Of a DNA stretch of 64,000 bases, positions 27,300 to 38,374 are shown in pieces. The position numbers were made by a program, and so were the translations under genes. The notes under the pieces were generated by a model that saw only the letters and a program-made list of their open reading frames with translations, did not search any database and was not told where the DNA came from. Numbering within the stretch: the first letter of the stretch is position 1; every line of letters starts with the position of its first letter. The stretch comes from Blastocatellia bacterium (GTDB taxonomy: Bacteria; Acidobacteriota; Blastocatellia; UBA7656; JADIYM01), in NCBI GenBank assembly GCA_016705245.1, contig JADIYM010000004.1, positions 186,001-250,000 of the forward strand, in the 5' to 3' direction.

Positions 27300-27626
27300 A
27301 TGGAGAAGGTCACGACACTGGTGATTGGCGATCTCGCGATCGGCGACTGTGTCGAGTTTCGGACCGCGCACAGCCACTATCGTTTCTGGGTCGAATTTCC
27401 GGACCAGGCCGTCGGGATTCTCTTCGGCGGCCGACTGCCCGGTCCGACGCGGGTTCGCCTGTCAGCGGATCCGGCGACTGCGACGGACGCGCCGACGCGA
27501 CCGATTCACCCCGGCGAGCACGCTCGACTCGTCCTGCTGGCGCCGGACGGAACGGCAATTCGCTGCATCGTGACGTCGACGATCGTCGAGATCATGGTCG
27601 TCAAGAACGGACGCGCCGCTGCCTAG
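27300..27626 (+). CDS. Small hypothetical protein
   Basis: 108 residues, cytoplasmic, no transmembrane helix. The sequence (LVIGDLAIGDCVEFRTAHSH, then FWVEFPDQAVGILFGG) predicts a small beta-rich domain, perhaps PilZ- or OB-like, but no motif is strong enough for a family name. The ATG at 27300 has GGGAGGCGAG just upstream, which supports it as a real gene. It follows tesA by 68 bp on the same strand. Confidence 0.6.
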   Translation: MEKVTTLVIGDLAIGDCVEFRTAHSHYRFWVEFPDQAVGILFGGRLPGPTRVRLSADPATATDAPTRPIHPGEHARLVLLAPDGTAIRCIVTSTIVEIMVVKNGRAAA

Positions 27627-27652
27627 CGGTTTCCCGGCTCATGCGCGAATCG

Positions 27653-27684
27653 TTTGGAGTGCGGCGTGAAGCGCCGCTTTGGAT
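27653..27684. repeat. Short palindrome, family F, copy 1
   Basis: A 32-bp unit with the palindromic core GCGGCGTGAAGCGCCGC framed by TTTGGAGT and TTTGGAT. An inverted copy lies at 27935-27965, so the two bracket the family C palindrome between them. It may also act as a transcription terminator for the small gene that ends at 27626. Confidence 0.65.
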
Positions 27685-27738
27685 CTACAGAGATGACCAT
27701 AGGTTCGAAATGACCACTGCCAAGGACGGGCGGTCCAC

Positions 27739-27850
27739 GCATCAGTACCGGGCGCGGTAGCGCTCGGGTCAGCCTCTCCGTTAGCCCGCTCCTGGTGTCG
27801 TCACACGCGCTCGGGATCGACCCGAGCGCTACCGCGCCCGGTACTGATGC
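27739..27850. repeat. Perfect long palindrome, family C, copy 1
   Basis: Two 32-bp arms (27739-27770 and 27819-27850) are perfect reverse complements, starting GCATCAGTACCGGGCGCGGT. They are separated by 48 bp. A second copy with identical arms but a shorter 21-bp centre is at 62611-62695, and sequence similarity between the copies extends about 50 bp further left. The 387-bp gap here carries no gene. Confidence 0.9.
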
Positions 27851-27934
27851 GTGAGGCGTGCGATGCATTCGTCTTAGTCAATCATGTGACACGTCCGTGA
27901 ACGGCTCTGTAATTCCCGAGACGCGAAAGTCGGA

Positions 27935-27965
27935 ATCCAAAGCGGCGCTGCGCGCCGCACTCCAA
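27935..27965. repeat. Short palindrome, family F, copy 2 (inverted)
   Basis: ATCCAAAGCGGCGC followed by GCGCGCCGCACTCCAA is the reverse complement of the unit at 27653-27684 apart from a few loop bases. It lies about 50 bp upstream of the metallo-beta-lactamase-like gene. Confidence 0.65.
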
Positions 27966-28013
27966 GGCGCTTCGCGCAAGACTCTTCAAGGCAGTTTGGC
28001 GTACGATTCCGGC

Positions 28014-28853
28014 ATGCGAATCATTCGAGCCGCCGCGGCGCTCATAACCTGCCTGTTCCTTCTCGGCATCGGCACCCCGGTGACCTCCACGACTGCGCAA
28101 CAGAAGTCCGACGCCTTTGTACCCCCGACTGCGCTCGAGCTCGCGATCGAGCCGATGGCGCCGATCGGCGACTCGGTCTGGGTGGCGAAGATCGGAGAGG
28201 GGCTGTGGGTATTCACCGCAACGGGCGCGATCTCGAGCGGCGCTGTGTTTCCGGCGAACGGCATGCTGCTCGAAACGAAGACCGGCTCGGTGGTCGTCGA
28301 TCCGGGCTGGACCGCGGCTCAGTCGAAGGCGCTGATGCGATGGGCCCGCGAGACGCTTCACAGGCCAGTCGCGAAGGCCGTGGTCACACACTCGCACAGC
28401 GACAGGATGGGAGGAATCGAGCCGCTCGCGGAGGCGGGCATTCCGGTGCTCGCGCTCGGGCGAACACGCGAGTTGGCGCAAAAAGCCGGGCACACGATTT
28501 TGCCGATCGCTGTGGCCGAACTTGAAACGAAGCCTTATCGCGATCCGGACGGCTTCGAGCTGTACTTTCCGGGCGCTGGTCATACGCCTGACAACATCGT
28601 GGTCAATTTTCCGGCTCACTTTCTGGTCTTCGGCGGCTGTCTGGTCAAGTCAGTGACGTCGGCCGACCTCGGGAATCTCGCCGATGCGGTGATGACCGAG
28701 TATCCCGGCAGCATCGAGCGGGTAATGCGGGCGTATCCGAAGCGCCGGATCGTGGTACCGGGTCACGGCTCGATCGCCGGCGATCCACTTGCGCACACTC
28801 TGAAGTTGCTGCGGGATCTCGGGGCTGCGACGCCGCCGGCACGTGAGCGGTAG
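28014..28853 (+). CDS. Subclass B1-type metallo-beta-lactamase homologue, exported
   Basis: 279 residues with a Sec signal peptide ending near TSTTAQQ. All six zinc ligands of subclass B1 enzymes are in place: HSHSD (His126, His128, Asp130), GAGHTPDN (His190), FGGCLVKS (Cys209) and VPGHG (His251). The Lys two residues after that Cys, the DRMGG motif and the DLGNLADA segment are also B1-like and resemble BcII-type enzymes, whereas non-lactamase MBL proteins usually have Asp at the Cys position. It should therefore bind two zinc ions and hydrolyse beta-lactams in the periplasm, though activity is inferred. The ATG at 28014 gives a normal length; the longer frame reaching 27858 runs through repeat DNA. 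Confidence 0.88.
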   Translation: MRIIRAAAALITCLFLLGIGTPVTSTTAQQKSDAFVPPTALELAIEPMAPIGDSVWVAKIGEGLWVFTATGAISSGAVFPANGMLLETKTGSVVVDPGWTAAQSKALMRWARETLHRPVAKAVVTHSHSDRMGGIEPLAEAGIPVLALGRTRELAQKAGHTILPIAVAELETKPYRDPDGFELYFPGAGHTPDNIVVNFPAHFLVFGGCLVKSVTSADLGNLADAVMTEYPGSIERVMRAYPKRRIVVPGHGSIAGDPLAHTLKLLRDLGAATPPARER

Positions 28854-28891
28854 TCCGTGACCTGTCAGCGCAATCCAGTGCGCTGTCTAGG

Positions 28892-28897
28892 TATAAT
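28892..28897 (+). promoter_or_regulatory. Consensus -10 box just before a start codon
   Basis: A perfect TATAAT ends seven bases before the ATG of the gene at 28904. Transcription would start at or next to the ATG, implying a leaderless mRNA; no ribosome-binding site fits in the remaining space. A clear -35 box is not seen. Confidence 0.5.
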
Positions 28898-28903
28898 CCC
28901 GGT

Positions 28904-29164
28904 ATGGCGCGCGGATGGGACAGCAAGGCGATCGAGGACCAGATCGCGGAGGCGGAAGCGGCAAAGGCCAATCGCGATAAGCCGGTAGTATCGCGTGACG
29001 AGCGTGAGTCGGTTGCACGACTCAGGTCGCTCGAACTGTCTCGCGTGAACGTGCTTAACCGACTGGAGGCTGCCCGCGACGAGCGGTATCGCGTTCAGCT
29101 GAGCGCGGCATTGGACCACCTTGAGAACGAAATCCGTGAGCTGAACGAAACCGCTGCGCGGTAG
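28904..29164 (+). CDS. Small helical hypothetical protein
   Basis: 86 residues, highly charged and predicted to be helical or coiled-coil throughout (IEDQIAEAEAAKANRDKP, then LDHLENEIRELNETAAR). I do not recognise a characterised family. The spacing SxDERESVARLRSLELSR looks conserved in style, and the gene has its own consensus -10 box, so it is likely real. It stands alone between the metallo-beta-lactamase-like gene and a hairpin element. Confidence 0.65.
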   Translation: MARGWDSKAIEDQIAEAEAAKANRDKPVVSRDERESVARLRSLELSRVNVLNRLEAARDERYRVQLSAALDHLENEIRELNETAAR

Positions 29165-29180
29165 ACAGCGGGCGACGGGG

Positions 29181-29352
29181 TGCCTGGTAGTCCACGATGC
29201 GGCTGTTCCCCGCTTCTCCCCGTTTTTCGAGCCGCGAGCGGTAGCGAGCGTCCCACGGACGGTCGTTCGGTTCGATCACTTCCGTCCTTCCACAACGACG
29301 AGTCTGCGATTTCAGGCACCGTCCGTGGGACGCTCGCTACCGCTCGCGGCTC
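29181..29352. repeat. Linker plus hairpin element family A, copy 3
   Basis: The linker TGCCTGGTAGTCCACGATGC is at 29181-29200, followed by a complete 124-bp hairpin at 29229-29352. The arms are 29229-29263 and 29318-29352, exact reverse complements of each other. The asymmetric centre is in the opposite orientation to copies 1 and 2. The gap between the small helical gene and the histidine kinase contains nothing else. Confidence 0.88.
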
Positions 29353-29410
29353 AAGGAACGGGGAACGAGGAACGAGGAACGGGGAAGCATCCTGCCGCCG
29401 ATCGCGTCTC

Positions 29411-30869
29411 TCACCGCGTAACCGGCAACCTCAGCCGTCCAACACACCCCCGCGCGTCCGCCCGATTCTCGAGCGTCAGCGTCCCGCCGTGCGCTTCGAC
29501 GATCTGCCGGCTCAGCACCAGGCCGATCCCCGATCCACCCGGCTTTGTCGTGAAAAACGGAACGAACAGATTCGCCGTGTTCGCGATTCCCAGCCCGTCG
29601 TCCTCCACGAACAGCTCGAGCCAGCCCCGTTCGCACGTCCATCCCACTACCACCCCGCCATCGGTCTCGACGACCGCGTCCGCCGCATTCCGAATGAGGT
29701 TGATGAGCGCCTGCTCGAGCTGGTCACCATCCGCCTGTACCGTCACCAGCGGTCCCGGCCGAACCACCACCGGAGCCGCTCTTCAACAGCGATTGCCCGC
29801 CGGACCAGCGTCTCGACGTCCAGCTGTTGCACCTTCGGCTCCGGCAGCTTCGCGAGTGCGGCATACGCCTGCATGAACCGGTTGAGCGCCGCGGCACGCG
29901 ATCCGATCGTCGACAGTCCCCTGCGCGCGTCGTCGCGCCAGTCATCCGCGAGGGGCCCGGCAGCGAGCAGCGACTCGAGACTCGCGGCGATCGACTTGAT
30001 CGGCGCAAGCGAGTTGTTCAGTTCGTGGCCAATGACGCGGATGATCCGGCGCCACGCGAGCCGCTCCTCCTCGCGAAGCTCGCGGCTCAGGTCCGGAACG
30101 ACAAGCAGATGATGCGGCCGGCCGCCTTCGCGGAAGGCCCCGCGACGCACGCTCCATCGACCGCCGCCTTGCGCCGCCGATTCGATGGTCCGAACCGGAT
30201 CCCCCTCGAGGCAGTCGTCGAGCCCCAACTCATCGGCGGTCTGACCGATGGCGGCCTCGGTCGTTCGACCCAGGAACCGTTCGCCCGCGCGATTCAGCAG
30301 CCGTAGCCGCTTGTCGAAGTCGAACGCGAAGATCGCGACGTCGATCTCCGAAATCACCGTCCGCAGGAGCGTCGTGGCTTCCATCGCGCCGAGCCGCTGC
30401 TCGCGCAAGGTCTCGCTGAGCGCGTTCACCTCGAACAGCGCCTCGCCCATCGCGTCGTCGAGCCCGGCGCCCCGCGCGCGGATCGAGTAGTCACCCTCCC
30501 GGATAGCCGCAAGAAGATTCGAGAGCGACTGGATCGGCCGCACCACCCGCTCGCGCAACGAAAACGCAAATCCGAGCCAGAAGCCCACAACCAGAAGCAT
30601 CACGGTCCATTGCAATTTCGCGCTCGCTTCGCTGGCGATCAGCAACACCAGACAGGCCACCACACCTGGCAATCCCGTCAGCAAGGCGAGCCGCAGCACG
30701 TCCCGTTCGACCGTGACACGTCGCTTCCGCCGTATCCTGTCGAGCCGCAACTTCCGCCAAAACCCGACAATCGCGAAAGTGACCGAGCCGGCGCTGTCGC
30801 GCAGCGCGGCCATCGGCGACCTCGATGCCGACGACTCCGAATGCCGTCCGATGGTCTTCAGCACGTCCA

Positions 30870-30870
<1 letters not shown>
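29411..30870 (-). CDS. NtrY-like sensor histidine kinase, apparent frameshift
   Basis: A membrane kinase. Two N-terminal helices (VLRLALLTGLPGVVACLVLL and WTVMLLVVGFWLGFAFSL) lead into a HAMP-like segment. A PAS domain, the H-box VIGHELNNSLAPIKSIAASL and an HATPase domain (LEQALINLIRNAADAV, DDGLGI, GSGIGLVLS) follow. The HATPase part is in another frame: adding one G at about 29782 joins AVEER to APVVVRPG, and the span is one base short of a multiple of three. It is coupled to the response regulator upstream by TGATG. The signal is unknown; the adjacent efflux genes suggest an envelope or drug-stress role. Confidence 0.88.
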
Positions 30871-32219
<1,349 letters not shown>

Positions 32220-32348
32220 GTCGTCACCATCCCGGGAGTCGGACCCCGCCGTACCCTTGGCGCGCCGACGTCCTCGAACATACATCATCCTGAAACGGCA
32301 CGGTGACTGGAAGGATCGGCGGTGTGATCCGGGGACAATCCTGCCAGA

Positions 32349-32457
32349 GAGGGAAGAGCACGCGGATCTTGCGGATCACAGCGGATCGAGCGGAACTGAT
32401 TGATGCCCGGATCCGCCTGACCCGCAACATCCGCACGATCCGCGTGCTCTTCTCTTT
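32349..32457. repeat. Imperfect long inverted repeat (GCGGATC type)
   Basis: The 250-bp gap between the response regulator and the ABC ATPase contains GAAGAGCACGCGGATC, then TTGCGGAT, mirrored by ATCCGCACGATCCGCGTGCT about 50 bp later. The words CGGAT(C/T) recur inside the loop. A related half sequence (GCGGAATTTGCGGAT) lies downstream of leuC at about 62513. It could act as a bidirectional terminator or be another mobile palindrome. Confidence 0.6.
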
Positions 32458-32468
32458 TCGCCCATCAT

Positions 32469-33170
<702 letters not shown>

Positions 33171-33189
33171 ATCCAATCCTTTCGCGTCA

Positions 33190-34444
33190 TCACTTCAATC
33201 GGATTCGTTCGAAGCCGTCCCAGGCGGACGTATCCGAGAGAATGATCTGATCCCCGGGCGAGAGTCCCTCGACCACCTCAACGGTGTTCACGGACGCGCG
33301 ACCGAGTCGAACCTGAACGCGGACGGCCGCGGCGCCATCCTCGACGAGCTTGAAAAGACCGACCGTGCTCTGCGACTGGGCGTTGATCGGCCGATTGACG
33401 AATACGATGTCGTCGAGTCGCTCGATCTCAATCGTGCCGTCGACGGTCAGGTCGGGCCTGGCGCCCGACGGCAGCGGTTCGGAGAATGCCACATCGACCG
33501 TTACGGTTCCCTGCTGCGCTGCGGGATCGATTCGCGAAACCGTACCGGCGACGATGCCGTTCCGAGTGTCGACGAGTGCCTTCTGTCCGAGGGACGTCCT
33601 TCACCTGGGTCTCGGGCACTTTCAGCTCGGCCTTGAGCCTCGTCGGCTCGGCGACTCGCGCGAGCGGGGCGCCCGACGTCACGCGCTGCCCGACCTCGAT
33701 CTCGACCCGCTGGAGGACTCCGGAGATGCCCGCCCTGACATTCAGGGCGCCAATCTGCGCACGCCGCAAATCTCTCGCAGCCTTAAGCTGATCGATGACG
33801 GCGCGCTGCGAAGCGAGTTGTGACTCCATGGACTGGCTCGCGAACTGGAGCCGCTCACGGGCGATCCGGAACCGGTTCGCCAGTTCATCTGCCGTTACGC
33901 GGGAAAGCTTCTGATTGAGTGGCGAGATCAGTCCCTTGGCAATCAGGACATCGTCGGCGTCGGCCCGGAGCTTCGCCTGCTTGAAGTCCGACTCGACTCG
34001 CGCGGCTTCGGCTTCCTGGGCGAGTATCTCGCTCTGAAGCTGGACGGACTGCCGGTCGAGATCGGCCTCGGCGGCCCTGAGTTTCAGGTCCGCGTCCTGC
34101 GCGGCGAGTTGAAGCTCCGGATTGCTCAGTTCGACGATGACGGTGTCAGCCTGGACCGTCGTCCCCGGCTGAACGGCGATGCGCTCGACCTGTCCGTCGG
34201 ATCCAGCGGGGATTACGCGGATGTCGACGGGGACGAGCGTGCCGGTACCTCGTACCTGGCGCAGCATCGGACCGCGCTCCACCTTTCCCGTCCATACGGC
34301 CGCTGCGTCCATCATCGGGTCCGCGGGCTTCAGGCGTGCCAGCGCGACGGTGATCGCCGCGACGGCGATGAGCCCGATCGCGGTCAAAGCGAAAAAACGG
34401 ACCTTGCGGGCGCGTCTGGCAGACGTGGGTTTGACGATGTCCAT
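33190..34444 (-). CDS. HlyD/MacA-type periplasmic adaptor, apparent frameshift
   Basis: The N-terminal frame encodes an anchor helix (FFALTAIGLIAVAAITVAL), the first lipoyl half (VDIRVIPAGSDGQVERIAVQ), a coiled-coil hairpin and the second lipoyl half (GISGVLQRVEIEVGQRVTSG). The C-terminal frame encodes the beta-barrel and membrane-proximal parts (GTVTVDVAFSEPLPSGARPD, ending WDGFERIRLK). The span is one base over a multiple of three, and removing one C from the CCC run at about 33588-33591 joins VKDV to LGQKALVDTRNG. The protein links an inner-membrane ABC pump to an outer-membrane channel. Gene order and the ATPase next door support a MacAB-like export pump. Confidence 0.88.
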
Positions 34445-34620
34445 GGCGGATCCGGACGAGAACAGTGCCACCCGCGTGCCAGAGCCGGCAGACAACGAAA
34501 TCCCGCCATTCAAAGGCATTTCCGGTCGTGCCAGTGCGTCGGATCTTCACCAACCGTCCGAAAATGGGACGACCCGTTGCCGGAACCGGTCGGCGACCTG
34601 ATCTCCTTCTGACTGCGTTT

Positions 34621-34685
34621 CTGCGTCTGCACTCCGCGTCTCTGCGAGAAGCAGTTTCTCGCAGAGACGCGGAGTGCAGACGCAG
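34621..34685. repeat. Perfect 30-bp-arm hairpin, family D, copy 2
   Basis: Left arm 34621-34650 (starting CTGCGTCTGCACTCCGCGTC) and right arm 34656-34685 are exact reverse complements with a 5-base loop. The transcript would form a very stable hairpin. It lies upstream of the HlyD gene and downstream of the gene at 34742, both on the minus strand, so it could work as a terminator for the latter. No T-run follows. Confidence 0.85.
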
Positions 34686-34741
34686 AGACACTGAATCGAG
34701 ATGCCGCTGACCCGGAGCCGTGGATGGAAGCCTGTACGCCG

Positions 34742-35278
34742 CTAGATCTCCACCTTCATCCGCGCGGCCTTACGCTGGATGAGGTCACGGCGCTGACCGA
34801 TCTTCTCCATCGTCCTGGAAATCTCGCCCGTGTGGGCCTCGAACGCCGCCTTTCGCCGACTATGCGCCGAGAATGAGGCCACCGCTACGAGTAGTCCGAA
34901 CCCCGCGAGCGTCGCCCCGACCGCCAGACTCCAGATCATCACGATCAGGCCACCGAACAAGATGACCACACCAAAGATCCCCCGGCGGAAATTGCCCGCT
35001 CCCGGCTTCTTCGCCATCTCGACAAGATACCGCTTGTGCAACTCGTCGAGCTCGGCGACGAGCTCCGCAGCCTGGGCCTCATAGGCCTGGTACGTCGGGT
35101 CATCTTCGACCGACTTGCCTACCACCTTGAGCGCGATGCCATCATCGGTCCCAATGACCTTTATTATTGCGTCGCACGATCGGCAGATGAACGATCGAGT
35201 GGATTTCGGGACCGGCAGCTCCGTCGCGCAGTTGGGACACGGCTGCACTTCAGCCGACGATTTCTTCGCATTTGACAT
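34742..35278 (-). CDS. Zinc-ribbon membrane protein of unknown function
   Basis: 178 residues. An N-terminal zinc ribbon (CPNCATELPVPKSTRSFICRSC) is followed by a charged helical segment (AQAAELVAELDELHKRYLVE). Two close transmembrane helices (GIFGVVILFGGLIVMIWSL and LAGFGLLVAVASFSA) come next, and then a C-terminal amphipathic helix. No named family is recognised. The ATG at 35278 (MSNAKKSSAE) is chosen over a longer frame to 35344. Its membrane and zinc-ribbon design recalls the gene at 21392, though the sequences are not alike. Confidence 0.7.
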   Translation of the reverse strand: MSNAKKSSAEVQPCPNCATELPVPKSTRSFICRSCDAIIKVIGTDDGIALKVVGKSVEDDPTYQAYEAQAAELVAELDELHKRYLVEMAKKPGAGNFRRGIFGVVILFGGLIVMIWSLAVGATLAGFGLLVAVASFSAHSRRKAAFEAHTGEISRTMEKIGQRRDLIQRKAARMKVEI

Positions 35279-35372
35279 ACTTCGACCTCGATCGGACCGT
35301 TGGAGCGTCTTTGGCACTCCGTCCGAACCGACGGTTGGTACCACAGCGGCGCGAATCGGCGCAAGGCTGGCC

Positions 35373-38133
35373 TCAGACCTCCGTCTGTCGCCGCGCGCTA
35401 CTCAGCGCCTCAGAGATCTCGTCGAAGCCGTAAGCCCGCACGAGACGACGTAGATCCTCTGCGAGCACCGCGTCGAGTTCCGCGATTCGATCCGCGACAT
35501 CGATCGCCGCCTCGGCATCGCCCTGCTGCACTGCCTGATCGAGCATCGCGACCCATTCGGGAGGCAACGTAGCCAGCGCCTCCACGTCCAGGGGGACCGA
35601 ACCCGCATCGATCAACGCGTCGTCAACGTTGTCGTCGGTTTCCTCGGCATATGCGTATCGAACTCCGAGGTGTTCCGCCATCTTCTCGAATATCACACGG
35701 TCGCGGAATGGCTTCGACACGAAGTCGTCACAGCCGGCATCGAGGATCATTGCGCGGTCCGTGTCGAAGGCGCTCGCCGTCAGCGCGATGATCCTGCAGC
35801 GACGGTCCGAGTCGCGTTCGCGCTCGCGTATCATTCGCGTCGCCTCGATTCCGTCGATCCCGGCCATCCGAATGTCCATCCAGATCAGGTCGGGCTTCCA
35901 GGTCTCCCACTTTGCGATTGCGTCGCGTCCCGTTGACGCCTCGCACGCGGTAAAGCCGGCATCGGTCATCAGCGCCGAGAGCAGATGCCGGTTCTCCGTG
36001 ACGTCGTCCACCACGAGCACGCGGACCGCCGGATGCCCCGACTCGAGTCCGACAACCCGCCTGGACCGATTGCCGGCCATTGGCTTCGTCATTACACGGA
36101 ACGGCAGTGAGACCGTGAACGTCGTTCCGACACTGAGCTCGCTTTCGACCGAGATGTCGCCGCCCATGAGTCGCGCATTGGCCCGGCTGATCGCGAGTCC
36201 GAGTCCCGTGCCTTCCTTGGCGTGCATGCCGCTCGTGGTCTGCGAGAACGCCGTGAAGAGCCGGCCCTGTTCCTCGGGCGCGATGCCGAACCCCGTGTCT
36301 CGCACCCTGAAGTTCGTGCGATCGCCGACCAGTGAAGCCTCGAGGTCGATCGTTCCCGACTGCGTGTAACGAAGGGCGTTGCCGAGAAGATTGATGAGGA
36401 TCTGACGAAGCTTGCCGTCATCGCCGCACACCTGGCGAGGTACGCTTGCGTCGCAGCGGACCGTCAAGACGAGTCCCTTCGCTTCTGCCCGCGGTTGGAA
36501 CGTCTCGTAGAGGTCATCGAGCAGGTGGTGAAGGTCAAAGGGTTCCTCCTTCAGCGTCATCTGGCCTGCCTCGATTTTCGTGATCGAGAGAATGTCGTTG
36601 ATTAGGGAGAGAAGGTGCTCGCCGCTTCGCATGATGACCGACAGTCCGTGCCGCGTTTCTTCGTTGAGCGAATGGCGACGCCGCAGAAGCTGGACGAATC
36701 CGAGGATCGCGTTGAGCGGCGTCCTCAGCTCGTGGCTCATGCTCGCCAGAAACAGGCCTTCTGATTCGCTGGCCACTTGCGCCGCCTCACGGGCCTCATT
36801 CGCCAGACGCTCGGACTCACGGAGCTGCGTCACGGTCTCCGCCAGTTCCTGCGTTCGTTGCGCGACCTTGCCTTCGAGGTCCTGGTTGAGCGCATCGAGA
36901 TCGCGATAGACCCGGCTGAATCGATTCGACAGCGAAACCGCGATCGACAGGAGCAAGGCAAAGAAACCCCAATGGACGAAGTTCTGCATTGGCACGAAGC
37001 CGAGCCCGCCAAGCAACTGCCAGAGTCGTGCCGTCGCGAGGAAAATGAGCCCCACGCAGATGGTCCTGGCCTCGCGATTGCCGCGCAGTGCCTGCACCGG
37101 GATGACGCCGAACCACAGGAAGAACGTCACGATCAGGATGAGCACCGGCCGATCGCCCAGTGTCACGAGCACGAAGACCGGCACCGTGATATTCAACAGG
37201 ATCAGCACGCCCTGCAGCGCGACGTAAGCTCTGGCCAGCGGACCGAACCGCCACCCGAAAATCTTCCACAGGAAACCGAGCCACGCCGCGCCGGCGACGT
37301 GCAGCGCGGTCCGTGAGATGAAGAACGCGATCAGTGGATCGAGCGTCTGCTTTCCCCACGGGCTCGAGAAGATCATGTTGAGCGCCGCGGCGACAGCAAT
37401 CGTTCCGAACCACAGGTACTCCGTCTGCTCGCGCCGCCGGCTGAACAACTGGATGTGGTAGAGGCCGGCAAGAATGAACACAACGCCGAGAACCAGAATG
37501 TCGACGCTTTCCAGAAGGCCGGACTTGTAGCTCAGATCCGCGCGCACGCGCAGGTCGTCGATGTGACCAATCTGCACGTCCGCAACTGCCCGGCGGTCGA
37601 GCTCGACTGGAACTCCCGCGTAGGCAGGATCGCGCCACACCCGCACGGCTATCTCGAGCGCACCCGTGGCGTCGATCCCCTCCGTCGGGATCGGAAATGT
37701 CACAGTCGAAGCAACGACGCTCTTCTCGTTCGTCGTGCGCGGTCCGAAAGATCCGCACTCGCGGCCGTTGACGACGACCACCACCCCGCCATAGTCGACG
37801 GGTCCGACCGACACTCCGAGAGCCGAGCTCGAGGCGGCTGCCGGCAATTGCAGACGCAATCTAAGCCACGTGAGACCGGCAAAATCGACGGAGCCTTGTG
37901 CACCGAGCACGTTTTCGACCGAAACTTCAGTCCATCGTGGGTCATCTGCCGAAGGCTGAGCCGAGTCATCCGGAGCACGTATCGCCTGCCACCCCACGTA
38001 CGAGACGCTGCGGGGTGTCGGTCGACGAAACGACCGTCGCGCTCGGTGCGGCGAACGCCGTGGCCACCCCGCCACAGCACCAGAGCAGGCACACGGCGGC
38101 TATAACATCGAGCTTGGGGGCGAATCTCGGCAT
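35373..38133 (-). CDS. Hybrid sensor histidine kinase with 7TMR-DISM-type sensor, apparent frameshift
   Basis: The start (ATG 38133) encodes a signal peptide (MPRFAPKLDVIAAVCLLWCC). The frame then shifts at the CCCC run at about 38012-38015, where removing one C joins SSTDT to RSVSYVGWQA; the span is one base over a multiple of three. A jelly-roll periplasmic domain, about seven membrane helices starting ILVLGVVFILAGLYHIQLF and a coiled coil follow. HisKA (MSHELRTPLNAILGF), HATPase (GKLRQILINLLGNALRYT, GTGLGLAIS) and a receiver domain (VLVVDDVTENRHLL, WMDIRMAGIDG) complete it. A ~90-residue helical tail may be Hpt-like but I see no Hpt His motif. It is divergent from the subtilisin gene. Confidence 0.9.
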
Positions 38134-38374
38134 TCTACTGTTGAGTGGCCGCCGGTCCGGACCGGCTGATGGACCCTTCCGCCCCATATTATCGGCAGCA
38201 AAGCGGTTGGGCATTACCGGTCTCGGCCAGACTCTTTCGCCGCTCTCTCCGGGGCACGGGCAAATTGACGGCTCACCGCGGCTGCAAGCGGTTGACCCAC
38301 ATTGGGCGCGCCTGCGATCATTACGGGCTTGACGGGTCCCCGTCATTCGCAGGTTGTGCGCACTGGAGGTCTCT

